A DNA stretch of 64,000 nucleotides from Pelosinus sp. IPA-1. GTDB lineage: Bacteria > Bacillota > Negativicutes > DSM-13327. A model generated the notes under the pieces. The model had not been told where the DNA came from. It did not search any database and worked only from the letters and a program-made list of their open reading frames with translations. The stretch covers positions 553,356-617,355 of the forward strand of contig NZ_BSVC01000003.1 in NCBI RefSeq assembly GCF_030269905.1, in the 5' to 3' direction. This document shows, one piece after another, positions 18,249-28,995 of the stretch. Made by a program: the position numbers and the translations under genes. Position 1 is the stretch's first letter; each line of letters starts with the position of its first letter.

Positions 18249-19118
18249 ATGGCTGACTATATAATAACCTCGGAAATGGCAGGCTCTTTAGCTCGGTTTA
18301 TTTATCAAAATACAAACTATCATATCATCATTTGTAATCAAGATGCTATGATTGTCGGGGATTCCGACAGTGGAAAACGACTTGGGACAAAACACGAAGG
18401 GTCACAAAAAATTCTTAGTGGGCATTTGGATGAATATGTAGTAACTACGGCAGATGTGCAAAAAAATCCAACCTTAAAGGAAGGGCAAAATTATCCAATT
18501 GAGGTAGATGGACAGAGGGTAGGTACTTTTGCAATTGCTGGTCAGTTAGATTATGTCCGTCCCATTGCTAAGGTTGTGGTAGCTTTGCTTAGTAGTCGAT
18601 TAAAGCAGGCAAAACAAATCGAAATTGTGCAGGGAGTCGCCCACGCTGTTTCGCGAAATGTAGAACAGGCTGTTGCTGCTATCGAAGGTATTTCTGCTTC
18701 TTCTCAAGAATTGGCTGCCAATACGGAAAGCGTAGTAAATGTTTCTCATGATTCAGTTAGAAGGGTAAAGGACACAGGCAAGATACTTGATATGAGTCGT
18801 AAAATTGCTACCCAAACAAAGCTATTGAGTTTGAATGCTTCCATTGAAGCCGCTAGGGCGGGGAATTATGGTAGGGGTTTTGCCGTTGTAGCACAAGAAA
18901 TGCAAAACTTAGCGCAAAATAGTGCGGATGCTACCGAAAATATCAATAAAATTTTGCAAGAGATACAAGAGTCCATTCAAAAAGTGATTGATGGTATTAA
19001 TCAGTCTGCTGTAATTTCCAACAAGCAAGCAGGGACAATGCAAGATATTATTAAAGTCGTACAAGATGTACAAACATCCTCTGCTGATTTGGTAGCGGCC
19101 TTTGAAAGAAATGAATGA
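18249..19118 (+). CDS. Soluble methyl-accepting chemotaxis-type protein with a sugar-diacid-recognition N-terminus
   Basis: A 289-residue cytoplasmic protein. Residues 1-125 resemble the sugar diacid recognition domain of CdaR-type regulators ([38 protein letters not shown]). The rest is a short MCP signalling coiled coil with the conserved hairpin tip [26 protein letters not shown]. There is no membrane segment, so it would sense an internal ligand and signal to CheW/CheA or another partner. The start at 18249 gives 9 nt from AGGGAG; the ATG at 18240 is too close to it. No chemotaxis gene is adjacent. Followed by a terminator. Confidence 0.8.
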   Translation: MADYIITSEMAGSLARFIYQNTNYHIIICNQDAMIVGDSDSGKRLGTKHEGSQKILSGHLDEYVVTTADVQKNPTLKEGQNYPIEVDGQRVGTFAIAGQLDYVRPIAKVVVALLSSRLKQAKQIEIVQGVAHAVSRNVEQAVAAIEGISASSQELAANTESVVNVSHDSVRRVKDTGKILDMSRKIATQTKLLSLNASIEAARAGNYGRGFAVVAQEMQNLAQNSADATENINKILQEIQESIQKVIDGINQSAVISNKQAGTMQDIIKVVQDVQTSSADLVAAFERNE

Positions 19119-19211
19119 TTAATTGATACCAGGCTAAAAAACATATTTTAGACATTCTTTTACATACTATAGTAATAGAGCGTGAGCTGTATAACAGACT
19201 ATTATCTGCAA

Positions 19212-19266
19212 AAGCGCCGCTTGTCTGGTAAGCACAGGCAGGAGGCGCTATATTTTTTTTTTTTTG
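19212..19266 (+). terminator. Intrinsic terminator with a long T-run
   Basis: Stem AGCGCC / GGCGCT with further pairing inside, followed after ATA by 13 T. It separates the chemoreceptor-like gene from the DUF1934-argS group. Confidence 0.75.
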
Positions 19267-19339
19267 ATAAATCGTCGCCTTTGGTTGCAATATTTGCTGA
19301 GTACGCTATAATATATTTCAGGTTGGCAAGGGAGATAAT

Positions 19340-19780
19340 ATGAAAAATGTTGTAGTTACGATAATTGGCACGCAAAAGGATGAGCAAAAAGAAGAATCAC
19401 GAATTGAACTTATCACTTTAGGTCGCTGTTATAGTAAAAATGGTGTAAACTATATCTTATATAAAGATAGCGAAATATCGGGTCTTGAAGGCGTCACTAC
19501 GATGCTAAAAGTGTATGATAAACAGGTGACACTAGTAAGAACGGGCAGCGTGGAGCATAAACAAGACTTTCGGTTAGGCGAAAAAAGCCGTAGTACATAT
19601 GTTACGCCTTATGGTACTATGCAAATGAGTATAGTGACAAACAGCCTGAAAATAACCTTAGATAGTATTATTGGAATTAAAAATCTAGATATTAGTTATG
19701 AATTAGAAATGAACGGACAATGGCAAAGCGCTAATACTTTGTCTATCAGCATACGGGAGGAAAGCAAACGTGGATATTAA
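19340..19780 (+). CDS. DUF1934 (YwiB-like) protein
   Basis: A 146-residue protein of the DUF1934 family (Bacillus YwiB), with a predicted calycin-like beta-barrel and unknown function. The family is identified by ITLGRCYSKNGVNYILYKDSE, by TPYGTMQMSIVT and by its position directly before argS, as in many Firmicutes. It overlaps the argS start by 11 bp, so the two are translationally coupled. Start ATG at 19340 follows AAGGGAG. Confidence 0.82.
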   Translation: MKNVVVTIIGTQKDEQKEESRIELITLGRCYSKNGVNYILYKDSEISGLEGVTTMLKVYDKQVTLVRTGSVEHKQDFRLGEKSRSTYVTPYGTMQMSIVTNSLKITLDSIIGIKNLDISYELEMNGQWQSANTLSISIREESKRGY

Positions 19781-21434
19781 AGATTTATTGCAGACGGCAA
19801 TTTACCAAGCAGCTCATAAAGCCATTGCTGATGGTGTATTTGCAGATCATGAGTTGCCTCAAGTTATCTTAGAGGTGCCACCTAAAAAAGAATTTGGTGA
19901 TTTTGCTACGAATTTTGCAATGCAGGCAGCTAGAGGAGCGAAAACCAATCCAAGGGTCATTGCCGAGGCCATTGTAGAACGAATGAATGAAACATGGATG
20001 GAAAAAGCCGTTATTGCTGGTCCTGGTTTTATTAATTTTTATTTAAAAACAGACTGGTTATATACTATGTTAGCAGATGTGTTAACTCAGGGTGAAAATT
20101 ATGGGAACAGCCAAGCCGGTGGGAAAGAAAAAATTCAGGTGGAATTTGTCAGTGCAAATCCAACTGGACCACTTCATGTAGGTCATGGACGTGGCGCAGC
20201 AGTCGGAAGTGCATTGGTTAATTTATTAAAAGCTGCAGGTTATGATGTTGCGAGTGAATACTATATTAATGATGCTGGTAATCAAATTGATAATTTAGCT
20301 GCATCTGTTCATGCTCGCTATTTAGAACTCTTAAATCAAGAAATTGATTTTCCTGAAAACGGATACCATGGTGAGGATATTATTGACACGGCTAAAGGTA
20401 TTATTGATCGAGAAGGAGATGCCTATCTGGCTTTTTCTGTAGAGGAACGATTAACCAAATTTAAAGAAATAGCATTACAGGAAAAATTAGCGGCATTAAA
20501 AGCTGATCTAGCCTCTTTTAATGTATACTTTGATGTATGGTTTAGCGAATGTACCTTGCATCAAAATGGTGCATTAGAAAAGACTTGTCAAGTTCTAAAA
20601 GATAATGGTTCTATCTATGAACATGATGGGGCTCTTTGGTTAAAATCCACAGCCTATGGGGATGATAAAGACCGAGTGGTAATTCGGGATAATAAAATTC
20701 CTACTTATTTAGCTGCTGATATTGCCTATCATCGCAATAAATTAGAGCGAGGGTTTAAAAAGCTCATTAATATTTGGGGTGCTGACCATCATGGGTACAT
20801 ATGCCGTGTGAAAGCTGCTATTGGCTCCTTGGGGTATTCTCCTGAACAATTAGAAGTTTTAATTGTACAAATGGTGAGTTTATACAGAAGTGGTCAATTG
20901 GTTAAGATGTCAAAACGCACAGGGCAAAGTGTAACATTAACAGAACTGATTGAAGAAGTTGGCACAGATGCTGCAAGATTCTTCTTTATTATGCGTTCTC
21001 TTGATAGCCAATTAGATTTTGATCTTGACTTGGCGAAATCTACATCAAACGAAAATCCGGTCTATTATATTCAATACGCTTATGCACGAATTGCTAGCAT
21101 ATTCCGTCAAGCTACAGAAGATGGCATCACTCTTAGTGAGATCGATCATAGTAAATTAAATTTACTAACAACGGAATGTGAGATCGATTTGATTAAAAAG
21201 TTGGGTGAATACAAAGAAGAAATAATTGATGCAGCAAAAGAGCGGGCACCACACCGTATTGCTCGATACGTACATGACTTAGCAGGACAATTTCATACTT
21301 TTTATAACCAATGCCGTATTAAGGGTGTGGATCGTGATTTACAGCTAGCGCGAATGGGTTTAGCCTTGGCTGTACAAACAACCATTCGTCATGCACTCAA
21401 TATTTTAGGGATAAGTGCCCCAGAGAAAATGTAA
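19770..21434 (+). CDS. argS: Arginyl-tRNA synthetase
   Basis: Class I aminoacyl-tRNA synthetase that charges tRNA-Arg, 554 residues. It has the N-terminal Add-1 domain, the HIGH-type motif in NPTGPLHVGHGRGA, the KMSKR loop at 379-383, and the C-terminal DALR anticodon-binding domain (EEIIDAAKERAPHRIARYVHDLA). GTG start at 19770 with GGGAGG upstream inside the DUF1934 gene. Gene order DUF1934-argS-rpoE-pyrG is conserved in Firmicutes. Confidence 0.96.
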   Translation: MDIKDLLQTAIYQAAHKAIADGVFADHELPQVILEVPPKKEFGDFATNFAMQAARGAKTNPRVIAEAIVERMNETWMEKAVIAGPGFINFYLKTDWLYTMLADVLTQGENYGNSQAGGKEKIQVEFVSANPTGPLHVGHGRGAAVGSALVNLLKAAGYDVASEYYINDAGNQIDNLAASVHARYLELLNQEIDFPENGYHGEDIIDTAKGIIDREGDAYLAFSVEERLTKFKEIALQEKLAALKADLASFNVYFDVWFSECTLHQNGALEKTCQVLKDNGSIYEHDGALWLKSTAYGDDKDRVVIRDNKIPTYLAADIAYHRNKLERGFKKLINIWGADHHGYICRVKAAIGSLGYSPEQLEVLIVQMVSLYRSGQLVKMSKRTGQSVTLTELIEEVGTDAARFFFIMRSLDSQLDFDLDLAKSTSNENPVYYIQYAYARIASIFRQATEDGITLSEIDHSKLNLLTTECEIDLIKKLGEYKEEIIDAAKERAPHRIARYVHDLAGQFHTFYNQCRIKGVDRDLQLARMGLALAVQTTIRHALNILGISAPEKM

Positions 21435-21563
21435 AATTAAAGCATTATTAAGAAGAGGAGTTTCCTCTTGCTTGGTGAATAATACCAGAAAAAATAGTGA
21501 AATTGGTGTTTAAATAAAAATAAAAATAAAAAATTAGACGCTAAGTGCGGAAGGAATAAATAT

Positions 21564-21929
21564 ATGACAGAAATGATGAAACAAGTCTCAGAGGTAGAAT
21601 TGGCTTATAAAATTTTACAAAAAACAGGACACTCTATGTATTTTAGAGATTTAATAACAGAGGTTTTAGAGCTTAAGGGACGCAGAATTCATTCTTTGGC
21701 TCATGCCATGTCCGAAGTGCATACACAAATCAATATGGATAGCCGATTTGTTCATATGGGAAAAGGTATGTGGGGTCTTATGGACTGGTCACCTCAACAA
21801 TTAAGCGCTCACTCAAATGATGAAAACGAGAGTGTAACCAGTTCTTTTTCATCCCGTCGAGAAAAACTTTTTGAAGAAATCCAGCAAGAATATGTTGCAG
21901 CTTCAACAGAGCCTGGTGAGCGAGAATAA
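21564..21929 (+). CDS. rpoE: DNA-directed RNA polymerase delta subunit-like (HARE-HTH) protein
   Basis: A 121-residue protein. Residues 8-75 form the HARE-HTH domain of the delta subunit (ELAYKILQKTGHSMYFRDLI, then SRFVHMGKGMWGL). The delta subunit raises RNA polymerase recycling and promoter selectivity in Firmicutes. The long, almost purely acidic tail of the Bacillus protein is absent; a short mixed-charge tail remains, so effects that depend on the acidic tail may differ. Its position between argS and pyrG supports orthology. Confidence 0.85.
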   Translation: MTEMMKQVSEVELAYKILQKTGHSMYFRDLITEVLELKGRRIHSLAHAMSEVHTQINMDSRFVHMGKGMWGLMDWSPQQLSAHSNDENESVTSSFSSRREKLFEEIQQEYVAASTEPGERE

Positions 21930-21933
21930 ATAC

Positions 21934-21962
21934 TTGACACTGCCCTTTAGTAAGGATAAAAT
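21934..21962 (+). promoter_or_regulatory. SigA-type promoter of pyrG
   Basis: Perfect TTGACA (21934-21939), 17-bp spacer, TAAAAT (21957-21962). It gives pyrG its own promoter directly after rpoE. The predicted start region (GATTGGCG) lacks the GGGC run and terminator used for CTP-sensing attenuation in Bacillus pyrG. Confidence 0.75.
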
Positions 21963-22023
21963 GATTGGCGTACTTGAACTAAATATGGACGTATAAATAA
22001 TAGATCTGTTAAAGGCATTTTAG

Positions 22024-23646
<1,623 letters not shown>

Positions 23647-23650
23647 AAAG

Positions 23651-23687
23651 AAGCAACTGTTGGACGATTTGTCGACAGTTGCTTTTT
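23651..23687 (+). terminator. Intrinsic terminator of pyrG
   Basis: The stem AAGCAACTGT with ACAGTTGCTT around a 14-nt loop, then TTTTT. Confidence 0.85.
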
Positions 23688-23738
23688 CCTATACCTATAG
23701 ACTTACAGTATTAGGGTTAGACAATAAGGAGGATACTC

Positions 23739-24689
23739 ATGTATAAAAAATCAGTTATGGTTGTAATTGGCATATTCGTATTATTTTCCCTTGTGGGTTT
23801 AGCATCTATGGCAAACAGCGCAAAGGAACGGGGAAAGGCAAATCGCTCTGGTAAAATCGCCATCATTCACGTTGAAGGTGTTATTTTAGGTGGACGAGGG
23901 CAAAGCACTGTACTTTTTGAACAAGGTGGTACCGATCAAGTCATTAAGCAAATCCATGAAGCAAGAGATGACAAAGACGTACAAGCTGTGGTTCTCAGGA
24001 TTAATAGTCCAGGTGGCAGCGCAGCAGCTTCTCAAGAAGTAGGAGAAGAACTTAAGAAGCTGCGGGCTCAAGGTAAAGTAGTGGTGACTTCTATGGGGGA
24101 TGTTGCAGCCTCGGGAGGATATTGGCTGGCAGCTTGTACAGATAAAATTTATGCAAATCCTACAACGATGACCGGTAGTATCGGAGTATATATGCCTTAT
24201 GCAAATTGGGAAGAGTTATATAAAAAAGTTGGTATTTATCAAGAGAAAATTAAAAGTGGTCCTCATAAAGATATTATGTCTCCTGAACGTCAAATGACAC
24301 AGGAAGAGCGAGAAATCATTCAAACTATGGTGAATGATATTTACAATCAGTTTGTGGATGTTGTAGCTGAAGGGCGTAAGATGGATAAGGACCAGGTGCG
24401 GAAGTTGGCTGATGGACGTATTTATACAGGGAATCAAGGGAAACAATTAGGTTTGGTTGACGAATTAGGCAATATGTATGATGCTATTGATGGGGCCGCG
24501 CAGTTGGCAGGTATTGTGGGAAAACCAGAAATAAAGGAGCTTGGCAAACAAACCCCTTGGCAAATGCTCTTTGGCCCTAGTGAAAAGATAAGTACTTTGC
24601 TAGAACAGTTTTTGTTTCAAAAAGCACAAAACCAGTTAAGTTTTGGCATTCCCTTGGAAGCTTCGCCAGAAAAATGGCAGGTGAAGTAA
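23739..24689 (+). CDS. sppA: Signal peptide peptidase SppA (short, Gram-positive type)
   Basis: A membrane-anchored serine protease of the S49 family that degrades cleaved signal peptides, 316 residues. One N-terminal transmembrane helix (residues 4-24) is followed by a single S49 domain. The expected Ser/Lys dyad is Ser125 (VAASGGYWLA) and Lys177 (SGPHKD), at the same spacing as in Bacillus SppA. ATG at 23739 follows AAGGAGG. The Yip1 gene begins at the very next base after its stop, so the two are cotranscribed. Confidence 0.92.
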   Translation: MYKKSVMVVIGIFVLFSLVGLASMANSAKERGKANRSGKIAIIHVEGVILGGRGQSTVLFEQGGTDQVIKQIHEARDDKDVQAVVLRINSPGGSAAASQEVGEELKKLRAQGKVVVTSMGDVAASGGYWLAACTDKIYANPTTMTGSIGVYMPYANWEELYKKVGIYQEKIKSGPHKDIMSPERQMTQEEREIIQTMVNDIYNQFVDVVAEGRKMDKDQVRKLADGRIYTGNQGKQLGLVDELGNMYDAIDGAAQLAGIVGKPEIKELGKQTPWQMLFGPSEKISTLLEQFLFQKAQNQLSFGIPLEASPEKWQVK

Positions 24690-25271
24690 ATGGGGAATAT
24701 ATTTGATGTTATGTATGATGTATTATTTCAGCCCAAGATGGGGATGAGGGTTATTGCTGATAAGAAGAATATTAGTCAATCTCTGATTGTGTTTTTTCTT
24801 AGTTTATTAATACCTTTATGGGCCTTGTATTTTGGTTTAAAGGCTTCTAGTGGGACCGCTCTGGTTCACTTAGTAATCGGGTTTAAGATAATTGCCAGTC
24901 TTATGTTATGGATTTTAGGAACTGCCGTGTGGCATTTAATTGCAGAATTCTTTGGGGGTAGAGGCACAGCTGTTGGATTATTTTCGGCTTTAGGCTTTGC
25001 CTATTTTCCCTCCGTACTTATTGTGCCATTGTGGGTATTCGCGGCTTTATTACCAGCTAATTTTAAGAGTATAATGATGGCCTTAGTAGCGCTCCTAATT
25101 TTGAGTTGGTCGTTTGTTTTACATATTGTAGCAATTAAAGAGGTGTATCAATTTTCTACAACGAAAGCTGTGCTCGTACTTGTTACGCCAATGCTGATTA
25201 TGGTATTAGTAGGTGCGGTTACCTTTACCTTTATTAGCAGTGCGTTGATTCAGATGCCAATGTGGTTGTAG
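24690..25271 (+). CDS. Yip1-family membrane protein
   Basis: A 193-residue protein with about five transmembrane helices and the Yip1-domain layout: N-terminal VMYDVLFQPKMGMRVIA, then GGRGTAVGLFSALGFAYFP. The bacterial role is unknown; eukaryotic Yip1 proteins work in vesicle trafficking. It starts immediately after sppA and is followed 22 bp later by a large lipoprotein gene, so the three probably form one unit acting at the cell envelope. Confidence 0.8.
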   Translation: MGNIFDVMYDVLFQPKMGMRVIADKKNISQSLIVFFLSLLIPLWALYFGLKASSGTALVHLVIGFKIIASLMLWILGTAVWHLIAEFFGGRGTAVGLFSALGFAYFPSVLIVPLWVFAALLPANFKSIMMALVALLILSWSFVLHIVAIKEVYQFSTTKAVLVLVTPMLIMVLVGAVTFTFISSALIQMPMWL

Positions 25272-25293
25272 ATCGATAAAAGGGTAGGATGAA

Positions 25294-27642
25294 ATGAGAG
25301 GTAAATTTATAGTCATAATACTACTTCTAACAGTTATGCTAGGAGGTTGTACTGAGAAGCCTTTGCCTTTTAAAGCAGGGCTCAGTATTGTTACAGAGGA
25401 TGAAACAATAAAATGGGGACTTCCCAATCAACTTTTGCAGCAGGGGGCAGGAAATTCGTATCGGATTTTGAAGGATGAAGGACAGGGGACGAATATACTG
25501 GAACTAGCGGCAGGGAGTAATGGTTCTATGGAATATTTCGTAGAGGTTGAGGCAAATGATGCAGCTGTTGCTCATATGCGCTTGGAGTTTTTATCTACGC
25601 AAGGTGGGGGAAGGATTAGACTGGCGGCCCTTGATCAAAAAGGAAATATTCTTGGAGAAAAGGGGTCTGTTTTTACAGGGAAGATTCCTACAGAAACGAA
25701 ACAAAGTAAGTGGCAGGATATTCGTTACAATACTAATTATCAAGGTGGCTGGTTAGAGGAAACCTATTCTTTTTCCGATATCTTAAAAAGCCTAAACACA
25801 GGAGATTTGGCAGGTGTGGCAAAGTATCGACTAAGTGTAGAGGTGAGTGAAGGGCAACACGCTCTGATAACCCAGTTTAGTGCAGATATAGATAGTACGA
25901 AAGCAGTACGAGTCATACCAAAGATGGTGGAATACACAGCTAATTTGGGAGATGTATTTCCGATCGAGATGGATATTGAGAACATAACGCAAAATCTCAT
26001 TCCTTCTGTGGAAGCAATGCTGCAGGAACCTTTTGGTTATGGTGTGATTGCCATCAGTCCTGAGGTGCAAGTTGTGGAGCAATTAGCACCAGGAGAAAAG
26101 AGGCATCTTAGTTTTCAGGTTAGGGCACAAAGGCCGGATGCAGTAAACTTAAATCAAGCTTGGCCTATACAGTTTAGTATAAATGGTAAAAATGTACAGA
26201 CGAAGGTTGGCGTTGCTGTAAGAGATACAAGACCGGGTAAAGTATTTTATGTAATGACGGAAGACCTAGAGCCTATTGATGGGGCTGGCTATGCAAAAGC
26301 TTGGGGAAATTCTGATAGTTGGCTGGAGCCAGAGGAATTTCGCGGCCAAATGGTAAATAAAGCGGAAGCTATCGATAAAATCGCCGAAAGGTATGGCGCA
26401 AAGTGGACCCATTACATTGCTTGGCCTGCTGTTAAGGCGGCAGAATGGGCGGCAGGTCAATCCAAGACAGGGGAGTGGCCTAAGGTAGTAGCAGATATTA
26501 AAGCTTCCGTACTACGAGAAACTCAAAAAGGGCATGAATATGGGATTCATTTTCATACGGATTATGACCCCTATTTACCTGGTAATGTATTATCTTATAA
26601 CGAGTCAGTTGATGGCTTGTGGGCTAATCATTTGAAACACGGCTGGGCTCATTCTATCACTACAGAAGGTGACTTTAGTGATTATAACAGCCGGACAGGC
26701 ATGTTATACGAATATCAACGTATTTTAGATCAAATTGCAGCGAGTTCCTCCCAAGGGCAACTCCTCACAGCGAGAGCTGGTTCCTTCGATTTTGGTAATG
26801 GTAGTGCAGATGAAGCGATGAGTACCAATGCATTTAAAAAGGCAGGGCTGTGGGGCTCAAGTGATGCTGATGGTAATGCAGGTGGCTTGACAAGTGGTGA
26901 TTATGGACAAGAAATTTACTTTGCTGCCCCTGATGATATTAACACTCCAGGCAAGGATATTCGGGCACTAGGAATTGTAGAGTTTCGCCCCACACCAAGG
27001 CAATCGATTGCCTACGATAGCCAAAGTGCTGCAGTAATGAATCAAAAAACTGACCAAGGTATGAAGTACTTTACTAATAGCAGTGGGAACGTAAAGCCTG
27101 GTATTCATAGTATAGTAGGATTTACTCACGCCATGTTTATGATGGGGCAAGGGGATTGGAAAAGCCTAGAAGGTGGGCAATTCCAAGCATTAGATGAACA
27201 TTTATCCTATGTAAAAAATCAATATGCTTCCTCAGGGTTACTCGCTTTTGGGACTGCCAGTGAATTGGTGGAGGCTTATCTAGATTACTATACACCAGAA
27301 TTACTAGCTATTTATGGTCCAAGGCAGTCAGATAAATATGGGGTTGCCGAGTATGCAATCCACGTTTTGGGGCATGATATCCCTACGGATGGAAATCATA
27401 TCCATAATGTAGGAGTGAAGTATCCTTTATATCTACGTGATAGTGCTTATCGTATCAGTGTGTTAAAAAATGGACAGCCAATCTATAGTACTTGGGGGTT
27501 GCCAACACCATATAATGATATTTTCTTTGTAGTAGATGATAAATCGGCCGTATATACTTTGAAAATCTATCATAATGAGCTAGTATATAAGCTAATATCA
27601 AAGTTTCATGTCATAAAAGAAAAAATATTCAAAAAAAAATAG
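25294..27642 (+). CDS. Large lipoprotein, possibly with a polysaccharide-deacetylase-like domain
   Basis: A 782-residue lipoprotein: the signal ends MLGGC with Cys19 as the lipid anchor. Residues 30-300 look like beta-rich modules, including a part with the look of an Ig/NEAT-like fold (LAPGEKRHLSFQVRAQ). From about 315 the sequence reads like an alpha/beta hydrolase barrel: FYVMTEDLEP, an ERYGAKWTHYIAWP strand, then GIHFHTDYDP with His419, His421 and Asp423 as possible metal ligands, as in NodB-type deacetylases. That assignment is inference. It ends in a basic tail. Probably cotranscribed with sppA and yip1; the substrate would be extracellular. Confidence 0.6.
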   Translation: MRGKFIVIILLLTVMLGGCTEKPLPFKAGLSIVTEDETIKWGLPNQLLQQGAGNSYRILKDEGQGTNILELAAGSNGSMEYFVEVEANDAAVAHMRLEFLSTQGGGRIRLAALDQKGNILGEKGSVFTGKIPTETKQSKWQDIRYNTNYQGGWLEETYSFSDILKSLNTGDLAGVAKYRLSVEVSEGQHALITQFSADIDSTKAVRVIPKMVEYTANLGDVFPIEMDIENITQNLIPSVEAMLQEPFGYGVIAISPEVQVVEQLAPGEKRHLSFQVRAQRPDAVNLNQAWPIQFSINGKNVQTKVGVAVRDTRPGKVFYVMTEDLEPIDGAGYAKAWGNSDSWLEPEEFRGQMVNKAEAIDKIAERYGAKWTHYIAWPAVKAAEWAAGQSKTGEWPKVVADIKASVLRETQKGHEYGIHFHTDYDPYLPGNVLSYNESVDGLWANHLKHGWAHSITTEGDFSDYNSRTGMLYEYQRILDQIAASSSQGQLLTARAGSFDFGNGSADEAMSTNAFKKAGLWGSSDADGNAGGLTSGDYGQEIYFAAPDDINTPGKDIRALGIVEFRPTPRQSIAYDSQSAAVMNQKTDQGMKYFTNSSGNVKPGIHSIVGFTHAMFMMGQGDWKSLEGGQFQALDEHLSYVKNQYASSGLLAFGTASELVEAYLDYYTPELLAIYGPRQSDKYGVAEYAIHVLGHDIPTDGNHIHNVGVKYPLYLRDSAYRISVLKNGQPIYSTWGLPTPYNDIFFVVDDKSAVYTLKIYHNELVYKLISKFHVIKEKIFKKK

Positions 27643-27750
27643 ATTAAATCCTATTTTTCCCAGTAAATAGGAGGATATTTTTCCTATTGTGCGAATAGAC
27701 ATATAACATAGAGCATAAAACGAGTAAAAAGGAATGAGGAGAGGCGAAGG

Positions 27751-28152
27751 ATGTCTAATATCACACATACAGTATTAGTTGTTGATGACCAGCCAGGAAT
27801 TAGAAGATTGTTGATGGAAGTTTTAACTGAAGAAGGATATGTAGTACATACTGCTGCAAATGGTTATGAAGGCTTACAAAAAGTCAAAGAGGTTAACCCG
27901 GCTTTGATTTTAATGGACATGAAAATGCCAGGTATGGACGGAATTGAAACACTCCGTGAGCTCAAACGATTAAACCAAGCTAATAAAGTGATTATGATGA
28001 CAGCATATGGCGAATTGGAACTGGTGAACACTGCCAAAGAATTAGGTGCTTACGCATATATTACAAAACCTTTTGATATTATTGATTTATGTTCTATGAT
28101 TAGTACGTTAATATTTGGTAGTGGTAAGGAATGCGAATTAAAGATCGGCTAA
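27751..28152 (+). CDS. spo0F: Sporulation response regulator Spo0F
   Basis: A 133-residue stand-alone receiver domain. In the sporulation phosphorelay Spo0F accepts phosphate from sensor kinases and passes it to Spo0B and Spo0A. Asp12/Asp13 form the acidic pocket, Asp56 (LILMDMKMPG) is the phosphorylation site, and Thr84 and Lys106 are the switch residues. No output domain is present. Strong AGGAGAGG ribosome binding site. Position just before a transaldolase and glpX matches the spo0F-fba-tal-glpX order of Bacillus, although fba is absent. A terminator follows at 28167. Confidence 0.88.
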   Translation: MSNITHTVLVVDDQPGIRRLLMEVLTEEGYVVHTAANGYEGLQKVKEVNPALILMDMKMPGMDGIETLRELKRLNQANKVIMMTAYGELELVNTAKELGAYAYITKPFDIIDLCSMISTLIFGSGKECELKIG

Positions 28153-28166
28153 TTGAAATAGTTTCT

Positions 28167-28199
28167 ACACCCAAAGTAAAGTCTTTGGGTGTTTTATTT
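28167..28199 (+). terminator. Intrinsic terminator of spo0F
   Basis: The stem ACACCCAAAG / CTTTGGGTGT followed by TTTATTT. Confidence 0.85.
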
Positions 28200-28284
28200 A
28201 GAAAAGACGGTAAGAGGGTTTTTAAAATAGAGGCAGGAATTTTTTATTGTTTGGCGAAATCAATAGCGAGAGGAGGGGATGTAT

Positions 28285-28926
28285 ATGATTATTAACACTG
28301 TTTCAACACTAGCTTTATATTGTCCGCGTTGTGGCAAATTGCACATGCATGATATTTCAAGATTTGATCTGAAAAACACGACTGGCAGAAAGCTTCTATG
28401 TAGTTGTGGTCAATTACAAGCCTCCATTACTAGTGTTGGCGAACGTCAGTGTTTATTGGACATCCCTTGTGTTTTATGCCAAACTAACCATGTTGTTTGT
28501 CTTGACAGCAATCGCTTTTGGCGTGCTTCTATGGATAAAATATATTGTGTGCAGGAAAATTTTGAGCTTGGGTTTATGGGATCGCGGCAATTTATTGCAG
28601 AGACGATTAATAAAAATAAAATAGAGTTTGAAAAGATGTCTCTTGGTATGGATATTGATGAGTATGATGACTACATTGAAAATCCGCAAGTTATGTTTGA
28701 AACCTTAAATAAGATACATGATATTGCTGAAAAAGGAAAAGTTTATTGCCGTTGCGGTAGCAGCGCGATTGGCGCCGAAGTGCTGCCTGAAGGTATTGAA
28801 CTAGAATGTGCCCAGTGTGGTGGCCATCTTCTCATTCCAGCCCAAAGTGAGAAAGATTTGGCCTGTGTCGAAGCATTAGATTCTATTGAAATTATTTCGC
28901 CGCGTCGTTCGCGGCGTAAACATTAG
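28285..28926 (+). CDS. Cysteine-rich zinc-ribbon protein of unknown function
   Basis: A 213-residue protein that I do not recognise. It has at least four CxxC/CxC knuckles: YCPRC (13-16), CSCG, CVLC near the middle, and YCRCG plus CAQCG near the end. These probably form two zinc ribbons flanking an acidic helical middle (MDIDEYDDY). The C-terminus is very basic (SPRRSRRKH), which could bind nucleic acid. The start is 28285, 6 nt from AGGAGGGG; the ATG at 28279 touches that site. It lies between spo0F and fsa, so a sporulation role is possible but unproven. Confidence 0.65.
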   Translation: MIINTVSTLALYCPRCGKLHMHDISRFDLKNTTGRKLLCSCGQLQASITSVGERQCLLDIPCVLCQTNHVVCLDSNRFWRASMDKIYCVQENFELGFMGSRQFIAETINKNKIEFEKMSLGMDIDEYDDYIENPQVMFETLNKIHDIAEKGKVYCRCGSSAIGAEVLPEGIELECAQCGGHLLIPAQSEKDLACVEALDSIEIISPRRSRRKH

Positions 28927-28995
28927 AATATAGTGTCAATCAGGTTATAAAAAATTTACACAAGAAGCAGAATAAAGAAATGAGGTGTAGTAAAA

